From: Flavobacterium terrae
GTDB taxonomy: Bacteria > Bacteroidota > Bacteroidia > Flavobacteriales > Flavobacteriaceae
Direction: 5' to 3'
DNA: 64,000 bases
Assembly (NCBI RefSeq): GCF_900142035.1
Contig: NZ_FQZI01000003.1
Coordinates: forward strand, 479,237 to 543,236
The stretch's first letter is position 1; every line of letters starts with the position of its first letter. Positions 27,112-34,816 of this stretch are shown here, piece after piece. A program made the translations under genes and the position numbers. The notes below the pieces were generated by a model, which saw only the letters and a program-made list of their open reading frames with translations, did not search any database and had not been told where the DNA came from.

Positions 27112-27534
27112 ATTCAATATCAATTACAAACTTCAAAAAAATTAAATGGAAGAAAGCAATATTTTTGATGATAAAATATTCAATTTTGAAGACAGATTAG
27201 TTCGATTTGCAGGTGAATGTATTTTCTTTACTAGAAATTTAAATAAATCATACGAAAACGAATATTACAAAAATCAATTGATTAGATCATCAGGAAGTTC
27301 TTCTTTGAATTTTGGAGAAGCACAAGGAACAAATTCTGATAAAGATTTTATTTTTAAAGTTGGCTTAACAGTTAAAGAATTAAAGGAATCTAGAAATTCA
27401 TTAAAAATTTTAAATTATATTGAAGAAGGAAATGAAACTACTAGGGCTTTACTTTTAAAAGAAGTTGAAGAATTAATTGCTATAGCTTCAAAAATGATAA
27501 TTAATAAAAAATAGTTATTCAATAGCAATTACAA
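27112..27534 (+). repeat. Direct repeats bracketing the four-helix-bundle gene
   Basis: An 18-bp sequence, ATTCAATATCAATTACAA at 27112-27129, recurs at 27517-27534 with one change (T to G). The copies lie immediately outside the gene at 27146-27514, a period of 405 bp. This is the arrangement expected of a small inserted unit with duplicated ends. Confidence 0.65.
27146..27514 (+). CDS. Four-helix-bundle protein (S23/23S-intervening-sequence family)
   Basis: The 122-residue helical protein has the S23-like pattern: FEDRLVRFAGECIFFTRNL, then YYKNQLIRSSGSSSLNFGEAQGTNSDKDFIFKVGLTVKELKESRNSLKIL. The RSSGS..N..EA core is diagnostic. Relatives are encoded by 23S rRNA intervening sequences or act as Avd accessory proteins of diversity-generating retroelements. 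Neither an rRNA nor a retroelement is near. The gene sits in a unit flanked by direct repeats with a palindrome at its 3' side. Its own function is unknown. Confidence 0.9.
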   Translation: MEESNIFDDKIFNFEDRLVRFAGECIFFTRNLNKSYENEYYKNQLIRSSGSSSLNFGEAQGTNSDKDFIFKVGLTVKELKESRNSLKILNYIEEGNETTRALLLKEVEELIAIASKMIINKK

Positions 27535-27590
27535 TATCAAAATTCAAATTTAATTATTGATTTTGAAAGTTGACATTGATATTGTAATTG
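27526..27590. repeat. Perfect 15-bp inverted repeat after the four-helix-bundle gene
   Basis: CAATTACAATATCAA (27526-27540) is exactly complementary to 27576-27590. The left arm overlaps the right-hand direct repeat. Further weaker pairing (TCAAAA with TTTTGA) lies inside, followed by TGACAT repeats up to the next gene. Confidence 0.75.
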
Positions 27591-27605
27591 ACATTGACAT
27601 TGAAA

Positions 27606-28967
27606 ATGTATTGCATTTTAGACATAGAAACTACTGGAGGTCAGTTTAATCAAGAAGGAATCACTGAAATTGCTATCTATAAATTTGATGGACAAGAAAT
27701 TGTAGATCAATTTATTAGTCTAGTAAATCCTGAAATTCCTATCCAGCCATTTGTTGTTAAACTAACTGGTATCAACAACGCTATGCTACGATCTGCTCCT
27801 AAGTTTTTTGAAGTAGCAAAAAGAATCATAGAAATTACAGATGGTTGTGTCATCGTTGCGCATAATGCTTCATTTGACTACCGTATACTTCGAACTGAAT
27901 TTAAGCGACTAGGCTATAATTTTCAAAAACCGACTCTTTGTACCGTTGAACTTTCAAAAAAACTTATTCCGGGGCAACCTTCCTATAGTTTAGGGAAATT
28001 AGTTCGAAATTTAGGAATTCCAGTGGCTGACAGACACAGAGCAAGCGGTGATGCAACTGCTACAGTGAAGCTTTTTAAAATGCTTTTAGCAAAAGATTCG
28101 GAAAAAGAAATTTTGAAGAGTTTTATTAAAACCGAAATTAAATCTGGAATGTCTCCTAAACTTTTAGACATTGTAGAATCATTACCTTCTAAAACCGGTA
28201 TTTATTATATACATAACGAGAAAGGTGATTTGATTTACATTGGCAAAAGCAAAAACATAAAAAAAAGAGTTAACCAACATTTTACTGGCACCTCAAACAA
28301 AAGCAAAAAAATGCAACGCGATGCATATGCGGTAACATTTGAGGAAACCGGAAGTGAATTAGTTGCTTTATTAAAAGAAAGTGAAGAAATTAAGGTTAAC
28401 AAACCAATATACAATCGTTCGCAACGAAAAACAATTTTCCCTTGGGCTTTATATGCTGAAAAAGATGATAAAGGCTATTTAGCTTTGAAAGTTTTAAAAG
28501 CTGATGGTCGAAAAAAAGAAATCACTTCTTTTTCAACTTCTCAAGAAGGCAAAAATGCATTGTTTAAAATTACCGAAAAACATCAGTTGTGCCAAAAAGT
28601 AAACGGTTTATATGACACAAAAAAAGGATGTTTTCAATATGATTTAAAGCTTTGTAATGGCGCTTGTGTAGGTAAAGAAAATCCTGAAGAGTATAACACT
28701 CGTGTTGAGAACTTCATGAATAATCATCAATTCAATAATCAAAATATGGTAATTGTTGATAAAGGAAGAAGTACTAATGAAAGAAGTGCTGTTTTACTCG
28801 AAAATGGAATCTACAAAGGCTATTGTTTTTATGATCTAAACCATCAAATAAACAATATCGATATTCTAAAAAACATCATTATCCCTATGCAAAGCAATAG
28901 AGATACCCGAAATATAATTCAGAATTATATCAATAAACGTAGAGTATTAAAAATTATAAAGTTTTAG
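27606..28967 (+). CDS. DEDDh exonuclease - GIY-YIG nuclease fusion (DnaQ/UvrC-N type)
   Basis: Residues 1-165 form a DnaQ-like 3'-5' exonuclease (CILDIETTGG with Asp6 and Glu8, later AHNASFDYRIL and HRASGDA). Residues from about 195 form a GIY-YIG nuclease domain (GIYYIHNEKGDLIYIGKSKN). The tail contains the Cys-rich LCNGACVGKE typical of UvrC-like and Cho-like proteins. The fusion is known in bacteria and is thought to act in DNA repair. The start at 27606 places the exonuclease motif at the N-terminus; an upstream TTG lies in the repeat. The TAG stop is provided by the end of the intergenic element at 28966. Confidence 0.92.
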   Translation: MYCILDIETTGGQFNQEGITEIAIYKFDGQEIVDQFISLVNPEIPIQPFVVKLTGINNAMLRSAPKFFEVAKRIIEITDGCVIVAHNASFDYRILRTEFKRLGYNFQKPTLCTVELSKKLIPGQPSYSLGKLVRNLGIPVADRHRASGDATATVKLFKMLLAKDSEKEILKSFIKTEIKSGMSPKLLDIVESLPSKTGIYYIHNEKGDLIYIGKSKNIKKRVNQHFTGTSNKSKKMQRDAYAVTFEETGSELVALLKESEEIKVNKPIYNRSQRKTIFPWALYAEKDDKGYLALKVLKADGRKKEITSFSTSQEGKNALFKITEKHQLCQKVNGLYDTKKGCFQYDLKLCNGACVGKENPEEYNTRVENFMNNHQFNNQNMVIVDKGRSTNERSAVLLENGIYKGYCFYDLNHQINNIDILKNIIIPMQSNRDTRNIIQNYINKRRVLKIIKF

Positions 28968-29073
28968 GAGCAATTTCCCGCTATTCGCTGTATCTTTTTA
29001 CTTGTTCTCGATACTTTTGCTTCGCAAAAACTCGAACTGACGTAAAAAGGATGACGCTACTATCGGGGCTAAA
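28966..29073 (-). ncRNA. Structured intergenic element, copy 2 (Flavo-1-like)
   Basis: Read on the minus strand it has the same blocks as the element at 1111-1184: TAGCCCCGAT, CATCCTTTTT, AAAAAGATACAG, AGCGGGA and GCTCCTA. The central stem is longer (CTTTTTAC with GTAAAAAG, then an inner TTTTGC/GCAAAA hairpin). It fills the gap between the nuclease gene and miaA. The family name is a resemblance from memory. Confidence 0.6.
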
Positions 29074-29083
29074 AATAAAAAAA

Positions 29084-30010
29084 TTGAACTATTTAATCAC
29101 CATCATAGGCCCTACAGCCATTGGCAAAACTGCTCTAAGCATTCAATTGGCTCAGCATTTTGGTTGCGAAATCATTTCGTGTGATAGTCGTCAGTTTTTT
29201 AAAGAAATGAATATTGGTACAGCTGTTCCAAACAAAGAAGAATTGGCTGGAGCTCCTCATCATTTCATTCAAAACAAATCTATTTTTGAAAACTATTCTG
29301 TTGGCGATTTTGAAACAGAAGCTTTATTAAAATTAGACGAACTATTTGATAAAAATTCCATACAAATCATGGTTGGTGGTTCTGGATTGTATGTTGATGC
29401 CGTTTTAAAAGGTTTTGATGAATTTCCTGAAATTAATACCGAAATAAGGGAAGAAATCAATACAAAATATGATGAATTGGGAATTGAATTTCTTCAAGAA
29501 AATTTAAAAAAACTTGATCCTGACTATTATACTAAAATAGAAAAAGAGAATCCTCAAACATTGCAAAATCCCCAGCGAATGAAACGCTTTGTTGAAGTAT
29601 GCATTGGTTCAGGAAAACCGTATTCGAGTTTTATTGGAAAAAGAAAAAATCAACGTAACTTCACTCCTATTGTCATTGGTTTAGAGGCTGATAGAGAAAT
29701 CATGTATGAACGAATCAACAAACGTGTTGACATCATGATGGCAGATGGTTTACTGGAAGAAGCAAAAAAGCTTTATCCAAACAAAGAGTTAAATGCCTTA
29801 CAAACTGTTGGCTATCGTGAATTATTTGATTTTTTTGATGACAAAATAACCTTAGCAGAAGCTGTAGAACAAATTAAAACGAATACTCGTCGTTTTGCTA
29901 AACGCCAAATGACATGGTTTAAAAGAACCGAAAACACAAACTGGTTTGATTTTAAAACTGATAGCAAAGAAATAATTAATTTTATAGAAGAAACAACTCA
30001 TAATTCATAA
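29084..30010 (+). CDS. miaA: tRNA dimethylallyltransferase MiaA
   Basis: The product has ITIIGPTAIGKTALSIQLAQHF (P-loop), IISCDSRQFFKEMNIGTAVPN, then QTVGYRELFDFF and TRRFAKRQMTWFKR, all MiaA signatures. It adds a dimethylallyl group to A37 of tRNAs reading UNN codons. I place the start at the TTG at 29084, giving MNYLITIIGPTAIGKT as in relatives. An ATG at 29051 is in frame but falls inside the structured element and would add 11 non-conserved residues. The thioesterase gene follows after 8 bp. Confidence 0.95.
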   Translation: MNYLITIIGPTAIGKTALSIQLAQHFGCEIISCDSRQFFKEMNIGTAVPNKEELAGAPHHFIQNKSIFENYSVGDFETEALLKLDELFDKNSIQIMVGGSGLYVDAVLKGFDEFPEINTEIREEINTKYDELGIEFLQENLKKLDPDYYTKIEKENPQTLQNPQRMKRFVEVCIGSGKPYSSFIGKRKNQRNFTPIVIGLEADREIMYERINKRVDIMMADGLLEEAKKLYPNKELNALQTVGYRELFDFFDDKITLAEAVEQIKTNTRRFAKRQMTWFKRTENTNWFDFKTDSKEIINFIEETTHNS

Positions 30011-30018
30011 TTCATTTA

Positions 30019-30747
30019 ATGCCAATTTCAGAAAACTTCACTTCCATATACTCTCATGAGTGGGAAATCAATTTTACACAATGTGCTCCAAATGGTTTTT
30101 TGAAGTATGTTGATTTATGCAATTTGCTTCAGCTTACTGCTGCTGAACATTCGATACTTGGAGGACTTAGCTTTAATGATATGCAAGAATATCATCAGGC
30201 TTGGGTTTTGAGTAGAATTAGAGTTGAAGTGTCCAAATTACCCAAATGGCAAGATAAAGTAACCGTTAAAACTTGGATAGAAAGCCTTGAAGGAAACAAA
30301 TCGATTCGTAACATAGAAATGTATTTGAATGATACCAAAATAGCTGGAGCAACTACGTATTGGGCAGTTTTAAATACTCAACTTCGTAAATCAGAAGCTT
30401 TAGCATTACCTCATGAACATTTTGAAAAATTTCCTGATTGGAAAGCAACAGAAAAATCTTTTTCAAGAATCAGCATCAGTGAGGAAACAAATACAATTAG
30501 CGAAAGAAAAGTGCTATTATCTGATTTAGATATTGTAAACCACGCTAACAATACAAAATACTTAGAGTGGTGTCTTGATGCAATTGATGCAAAAAAAGTG
30601 CTTAAACAGCAAATAAATGCGTTTGAAATGAACTTTCTACGTGAATTGAACTTAAATGATATTGTAAACATCAATTGCAATGAGAATCAAAATCATTTTA
30701 CAGTAAGCAAAGATCATAAAGTGTGCTTTGCTTTGCTTCTAGAATAA
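30019..30747 (+). CDS. Acyl-ACP thioesterase
   Basis: The 242-residue protein resembles the acyl-ACP thioesterase family (PF01643, FatA/FatB-like): EWEINFTQCAPNGFLKYVDLCNLLQLTAAEHS, then QAWVLSRIRVEV and SDLDIVNHANNTKYLEWCLDAI. It contains two hotdog folds; the second carries the conserved VNHANNTKYLEW block with catalytic Asn and His. It releases fatty acids from ACP. It lies 8 bp after miaA in the same transcript and ends at a strong terminator. Confidence 0.92.
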   Translation: MPISENFTSIYSHEWEINFTQCAPNGFLKYVDLCNLLQLTAAEHSILGGLSFNDMQEYHQAWVLSRIRVEVSKLPKWQDKVTVKTWIESLEGNKSIRNIEMYLNDTKIAGATTYWAVLNTQLRKSEALALPHEHFEKFPDWKATEKSFSRISISEETNTISERKVLLSDLDIVNHANNTKYLEWCLDAIDAKKVLKQQINAFEMNFLRELNLNDIVNINCNENQNHFTVSKDHKVCFALLLE

Positions 30748-30782
30748 ACAAAAAGTCCCAGCTCAATGCTAGGACTTTTTGT
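30748..30782 (+). terminator. Rho-independent terminator
   Basis: Stem ACAAAAAGTCC (30748-30758) pairs with GGACTTTTTGT (30772-30782), with further pairing AGC/GCT inside. It serves the convergent genes on both strands. Confidence 0.9.
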
Positions 30783-30792
30783 TTGTATAAGA

Positions 30793-31494
30793 TTATTTCT
30801 TTACTACTAATCTGAAACCTTCTCCGTGAATGTTTAAAATTTCAACATTCTCATCCGATTTAAGATACTTACGAAGTTTAGCGATGTACACATCCATACT
30901 TCTTGAAGTAAAGTAGTTATCGTCTCTCCAAATTTTAGTAAGCGCTAATTCTCTTGGCATCAAATCATTTTCATGCAATGCAAGCATTTTCAACAATTCG
31001 TTTTCCTTTGGTGACAATTTGATTGGTTCATCTCCAGGGAATGTCAAGAAACGAAGTTTTGAGTTTAATTGGAACTTACCAATTTCAAATTCAAATTTTG
31101 CAACATCTGCTTTTACTTCAGATGCTTTTCTTTGAATGATTGCTTTAATCTTCATCAATAAAACTTCTGAATCAAAAGGCTTGTTCAAATAGTCATCTGC
31201 TCCAACTTTGTATCCCTTTAAAACATCTTCTTTCATTGTTTTAGCAGTTAAGAAAATAATAGGAACCTCTTTGTTCTTTTCTCTAATTTCTTTTGCCAAT
31301 GTAAATCCATCCTTATAAGGCATCATTACATCAAGTATACATAAGTCGTAGTTATCTTTTTTAAATTTTTCGAAACCTTCCATACCATTTTTGGCAAGAG
31401 TAACTTCGAAATCATTCATAGACAAATAGTCCCGAAGTATCGACCCAAAGTTTGGATCATCTTCTACTAATAATATTTTTTTGCTTGTATCCAT
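30793..31494 (-). CDS. OmpR-family response regulator (RprY-like)
   Basis: The 233-residue protein has a receiver domain (1-120; acidic pocket in LLVEDDP, phospho-acceptor Asp55 in CILDVMMP, Lys in YLNKPF). A winged-helix OmpR-type DNA-binding domain follows (about 135-232; LSPKENELLKMLALH, SRSMDVYIAKLRKYL). It starts 3 bp after the sensor kinase gene, as in the RprX/RprY pair of Bacteroidetes, linked in Bacteroides to envelope and oxidative stress. The RprY label is from family resemblance. Confidence 0.93.
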   Translation of the reverse strand: MDTSKKILLVEDDPNFGSILRDYLSMNDFEVTLAKNGMEGFEKFKKDNYDLCILDVMMPYKDGFTLAKEIREKNKEVPIIFLTAKTMKEDVLKGYKVGADDYLNKPFDSEVLLMKIKAIIQRKASEVKADVAKFEFEIGKFQLNSKLRFLTFPGDEPIKLSPKENELLKMLALHENDLMPRELALTKIWRDDNYFTSRSMDVYIAKLRKYLKSDENVEILNIHGEGFRLVVKK

Positions 31495-31497
31495 AAT

Positions 31498-33078
31498 TTA
31501 ATAAATTAATGGTAGTTTGATTATAAATGTACTTCCTTTTCCTTTTTCGCTTTCGACCATTACTTCTCCGTGATGATCATCTACTATTCTTTTTACATAA
31601 GCTAAACCAAGTCCGTGACCTTTGACATTGTGAATATCTCCAGTATGTTCTCTATAAAACTTATCAAATATTTTCTTTTGTGCAGCTTTACTGATACCTT
31701 GTCCTTGATCTTTAACTTTGATAACAATAAAGTTTTTAATATTTTCTGACGTTACATTAATTACCGGTCTTTCGGGAGAATATTTAATAGCATTTTCCAA
31801 AATATTAACCAAAACGTTTGTAAAATGAACATCGTTTAATAAAACAGTTGTCTTGACTGCTTTTAAATCAACATTAATTGTTCCTTCTCTATCTTCAACA
31901 ATTAAGCTCACGTGCTCAACTGCTTCCTCAATAATATCATGCATATTACATGATTCCTTCTTAATATCAAGCTCTTTTCTCTCGAGTTTAGAAATACGCA
32001 ATACATTTTCAACCTGTGCATGCATACGTTTATTTTCGTCCTTAATCATTTGAAGATAACGATGTACTTTTTCTTTATCATCAATAATTTTAGGATTCTT
32101 AATCGCATCAAGAGCTAAATTTATTGTTGCAATTGGAGTCTTAAACTCATGAGTCATATTATTTATGAAGTCTGTTTTGATTTCAGAAATATGACGTTGT
32201 TTATTTAACTGGTTTAATGCTGTATAATAGGCAACAATAATAATTGCTGTAAACAAAAACGCTAATGTTGCAATACCTATTAAATCTGATATAAGAAAAG
32301 CTTTTTTCTTAGGAAAAGAGACCAATAATTGATATTTGCTAATCCCGTCATTATCCGTAAAAATAGGCGTATCAAACGTAGTCTTTTTATCAAATTTGAA
32401 TTTTTCAGATTTTACTTTGGTTGCTAAACCATTACTGTAAATCCCAAACTCAAATGGTGTTTTTATACCATATTCTCTCAATTCTTTTTCAAAAAGATTT
32501 TTGAGTTGATGAGGAGTTACTCTCTGAGTGATAGATCTAGTTGCAGCAATATCTTTAAAATTAATTTGAAAAGTAGCTTTGTCTAGAATATCTACAACAC
32601 CAGATTTAGTAATTTTTTCAGACGGAATAACATTATTATTCATATCTGAATTAACTATATTCTGATTGTAAACTTCAGTTACACGTTTTGCAACATAATT
32701 TTTAATTCTTGTTGAATCATTATTTTTATCAAAGAACGAAGCTGATACTGAATAATCTTCAGGAATGATACTACTTGAGTAAATAATTGTTTCATTTGTT
32801 AATTCGTTTTTTTCGACATAAAAAAACTTCATTAACTCACTACGTTGTGGCGTTTTCCCAATACTATCTTTTAATTGATTGAATCTTCTTAAAAAAGTAT
32901 AGGTTTCCTGTTCTTCAACATTTTTAGCTACATTAGCTACAACTTGTTTTACTTGATACTTAAATTGTTCTTCCTTATTTTTAAAAGAAGCATTAATCAA
33001 ATAACCTTGTACAGCAATAATACCCAGTAGGGCAATAGTCATTAAAACAACCACAAAACGAAACAAGGTCTTATTCAT
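31498..33078 (-). CDS. Sensor histidine kinase (RprX-like)
   Basis: The 526-residue protein has a membrane segment at about 8-30 and another at about 262-285, so residues about 31-260 form a periplasmic sensor domain. The dimerisation domain has the H-box NNMTHEFKTPIATI (His near 312). The catalytic domain shows N-box NILENAIKYS, G1 KDQGQGI and G2 VKGHGLGLAYVKRI. It should phosphorylate the response regulator encoded 3 bp downstream. A -7 element ends just 5 bp before the ATG. Confidence 0.94.
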   Translation of the reverse strand: MNKTLFRFVVVLMTIALLGIIAVQGYLINASFKNKEEQFKYQVKQVVANVAKNVEEQETYTFLRRFNQLKDSIGKTPQRSELMKFFYVEKNELTNETIIYSSSIIPEDYSVSASFFDKNNDSTRIKNYVAKRVTEVYNQNIVNSDMNNNVIPSEKITKSGVVDILDKATFQINFKDIAATRSITQRVTPHQLKNLFEKELREYGIKTPFEFGIYSNGLATKVKSEKFKFDKKTTFDTPIFTDNDGISKYQLLVSFPKKKAFLISDLIGIATLAFLFTAIIIVAYYTALNQLNKQRHISEIKTDFINNMTHEFKTPIATINLALDAIKNPKIIDDKEKVHRYLQMIKDENKRMHAQVENVLRISKLERKELDIKKESCNMHDIIEEAVEHVSLIVEDREGTINVDLKAVKTTVLLNDVHFTNVLVNILENAIKYSPERPVINVTSENIKNFIVIKVKDQGQGISKAAQKKIFDKFYREHTGDIHNVKGHGLGLAYVKRIVDDHHGEVMVESEKGKGSTFIIKLPLIY

Positions 33079-33083
33079 TGCTA

Positions 33084-33091
33084 CAAATTTA
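33084..33091 (-). promoter_or_regulatory. -7 element of the two-component operon
   Basis: On the minus strand this reads TAAATTTG and ends 5 bp before the kinase ATG, implying a nearly leaderless mRNA. Confidence 0.6.
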
Positions 33092-33146
33092 ACATTTTAA
33101 CATTTGAGTCTTAAAAAGATTAACCAAATATTAACAAAGAGCTTGT

Positions 33147-33734
33147 TTACTGTTTTTTCTTTAAAATTTTAAGAATTTGTAAAAACTGCTCTTTTGCAAG
33201 GTCTAAACTTTCATTGTATATAACAAAATCGCTGCGTTCAATTCTTTCTTGTTCAGAGATTTGATTTTTTATTCTTTGCAAAACTTCTTCTCTTTTTACA
33301 TTGTCACGCTTTACAACTCTATCGATTCGAGTTTCTTCTGAAGCTGTTACTGTAATTACTTTATCACAATATTTATAACTCCCGCTTTCAAACAAGATTG
33401 CAGCTTCTTTTACAACAAAAGGGTGATTTGAATTTTGAGTTACCCAATCATCAAAATGCTTTTTTACTAATGGGTGAACAATAGAATTTAGCCTTTTAAG
33501 TTGTTCAGGATTATTAAAAACAATTTCAGATAATGCTTTCCGATCTATCTGATTGTTTTGAATTATTTTATCGCCAAATTCCTTTCTTACTTTTTCTACC
33601 GTTATAGGATTAAGCATTATTTTTTTTGCCTCATCATCAGCTATATATACAGGAATTCCTTCGCCTTCAAAAAGTCTTGCAATGGTTGTTTTACCACTTC
33701 CTATTCCTCCTGTTAATCCTATAATTTTGGTCAT
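33147..33734 (-). CDS. coaE: Dephospho-CoA kinase
   Basis: The 195-residue protein starts MTKIIGLTGGIGSGKTTIARLFEGEGIPVYIADDEAKKI, with the P-loop GGIGSGKT and DD motif of CoaE, then HPLVKKHF and VKEAAILFESG, also family hallmarks. It phosphorylates dephospho-CoA at the last step of CoA synthesis. Its ATG directly follows the stop of the glycosyltransferase gene (no gap), so the two are co-transcribed. coaBC of the same pathway lies 10 kb away in this window. Confidence 0.96.
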   Translation of the reverse strand: MTKIIGLTGGIGSGKTTIARLFEGEGIPVYIADDEAKKIMLNPITVEKVRKEFGDKIIQNNQIDRKALSEIVFNNPEQLKRLNSIVHPLVKKHFDDWVTQNSNHPFVVKEAAILFESGSYKYCDKVITVTASEETRIDRVVKRDNVKREEVLQRIKNQISEQERIERSDFVIYNESLDLAKEQFLQILKILKKKQ

Positions 33735-34733
33735 CTAAACTTTGAAGAATAATTCAGGAAAAGCCTCCTGTGGCTTTTTCTTGAGAATATTAATTTTAAT
33801 GAATGATTCTATAAAACCCAATCCGTATCCAAAAAATTGTCTCCACAATGCTATGATTGATAAAAAACCTACATAAACATTTCTATTTTTAATGCTTGAA
33901 GCTAAAAATATGAGAACAGTATAAGCAAAATATAATTTAAGAATCCAATCAAAGGCAAAAATTAAAGAAAGTACTCCTATTATGAATACTATGACGAATA
34001 AAGATGGTAAATAAAAAGTAGGTTTTGCATATTCAGGATACCAACTGTTTAAAATTGGTCTAGCTTTACCAAACTTATTAACTTGAATATAGAACTTTTC
34101 CCAGTCAATTCTTCTTTTATGGTATACAAATGCTTTAGAAATTAATTTAGTTTTAAAACCAAGTTTCCACAAACGTATACTCAAATCTGGATCTTCTCCT
34201 GGATGTATATTAGAAAATCCTTTTGAAGCTTCAAAAGCTTTTCTAGAAATACCCATATTAAAACTTCTTGGTTGAAATTTTTCCAGCTTTTCTGTTCCTC
34301 CCCTTACTCCTCCAGTAGTCAAAACAGATGTCATTGTAAAGTTAATCGCCTTTTGCACAGGCGAAAAACTAGGCAACATATTATCAGGACCTCCAAAGCA
34401 GTCTACGTACTCTTCAGTAAGACTTTTATCAACTTCTAAAAGATAATTCTCTGGAATAATACAATCTGAGTCTAAAACCAAAAAATAATCCCCTTTTGCA
34501 TAAGTCATACCAAAGTTTCTAGAATCACCAGGACCAGAATTATATTTTAAATAATAGGTTATAGTAAGTTTATTTTTATACTTATCTATAACACTTTCAC
34601 AAGGAATCGACGATCCGTCTTCAATAATAACTACTTCAAATGGCTTTGAATAGGTTTGTTTTGTTAAACTCTCAAGTAGTTCATCAATCTCGTCAGGGCG
34701 ATTAAAAACAGGTATAATAAACGAATAGTTCAT
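33735..34733 (-). CDS. Glycosyltransferase family 2 protein with C-terminal membrane segments
   Basis: The product begins MNYSFIIPVFNRPDEIDELLESL, a GT-A fold, with nucleotide-binding and metal motif YFLVLDSDC and the acceptor-region motif HPGEDPDLSIRLW. Two to three hydrophobic segments near the C-terminus (FYLPSLFVIVFIIGVLSLIFAF) anchor it in the inner membrane. It should transfer a sugar to a lipid or polysaccharide acceptor; which is unknown. The start at 34733 is chosen because a promoter element and the upstream gene's terminator lie between it and a more distal in-frame ATG at 34802. Confidence 0.9.
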   Translation of the reverse strand: MNYSFIIPVFNRPDEIDELLESLTKQTYSKPFEVVIIEDGSSIPCESVIDKYKNKLTITYYLKYNSGPGDSRNFGMTYAKGDYFLVLDSDCIIPENYLLEVDKSLTEEYVDCFGGPDNMLPSFSPVQKAINFTMTSVLTTGGVRGGTEKLEKFQPRSFNMGISRKAFEASKGFSNIHPGEDPDLSIRLWKLGFKTKLISKAFVYHKRRIDWEKFYIQVNKFGKARPILNSWYPEYAKPTFYLPSLFVIVFIIGVLSLIFAFDWILKLYFAYTVLIFLASSIKNRNVYVGFLSIIALWRQFFGYGLGFIESFIKINILKKKPQEAFPELFFKV

Positions 34734-34748
34734 TCGATACTTTTTTGG

Positions 34749-34756
34749 CAAAGTTA
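34749..34756 (-). promoter_or_regulatory. -7 element before the glycosyltransferase-coaE genes
   Basis: On the minus strand this reads TAACTTTG, matching TAnnTTTG, 15 bp before the ATG at 34733. Confidence 0.5.
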
Positions 34757-34767
34757 CATTTTTAACA

Positions 34768-34797
34768 AAAAAAGTCATCACTAAGGATGACTTTTTT
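34768..34797 (-). terminator. Terminator of the upstream type IX-sorted protein gene
   Basis: AAAAAAGTCATC (34768-34779) pairs with GATGACTTTTTT (34786-34797). It separates the adhesin-like gene from the glycosyltransferase. Confidence 0.85.
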
Positions 34798-34816
34798 AAC
34801 ATTTATATTCTGAATA

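Noticed and set aside
27146..27514. Avd protein of a diversity-generating retroelement
   Set aside because: No reverse transcriptase or template/variable repeat pair was seen nearby; only the fold family is shared.
29051..29083. ATG at 29051 as the start of miaA
   Set aside because: It lies inside the structured element and adds residues not typical of MiaA; the TTG at 29084 fits the family start.
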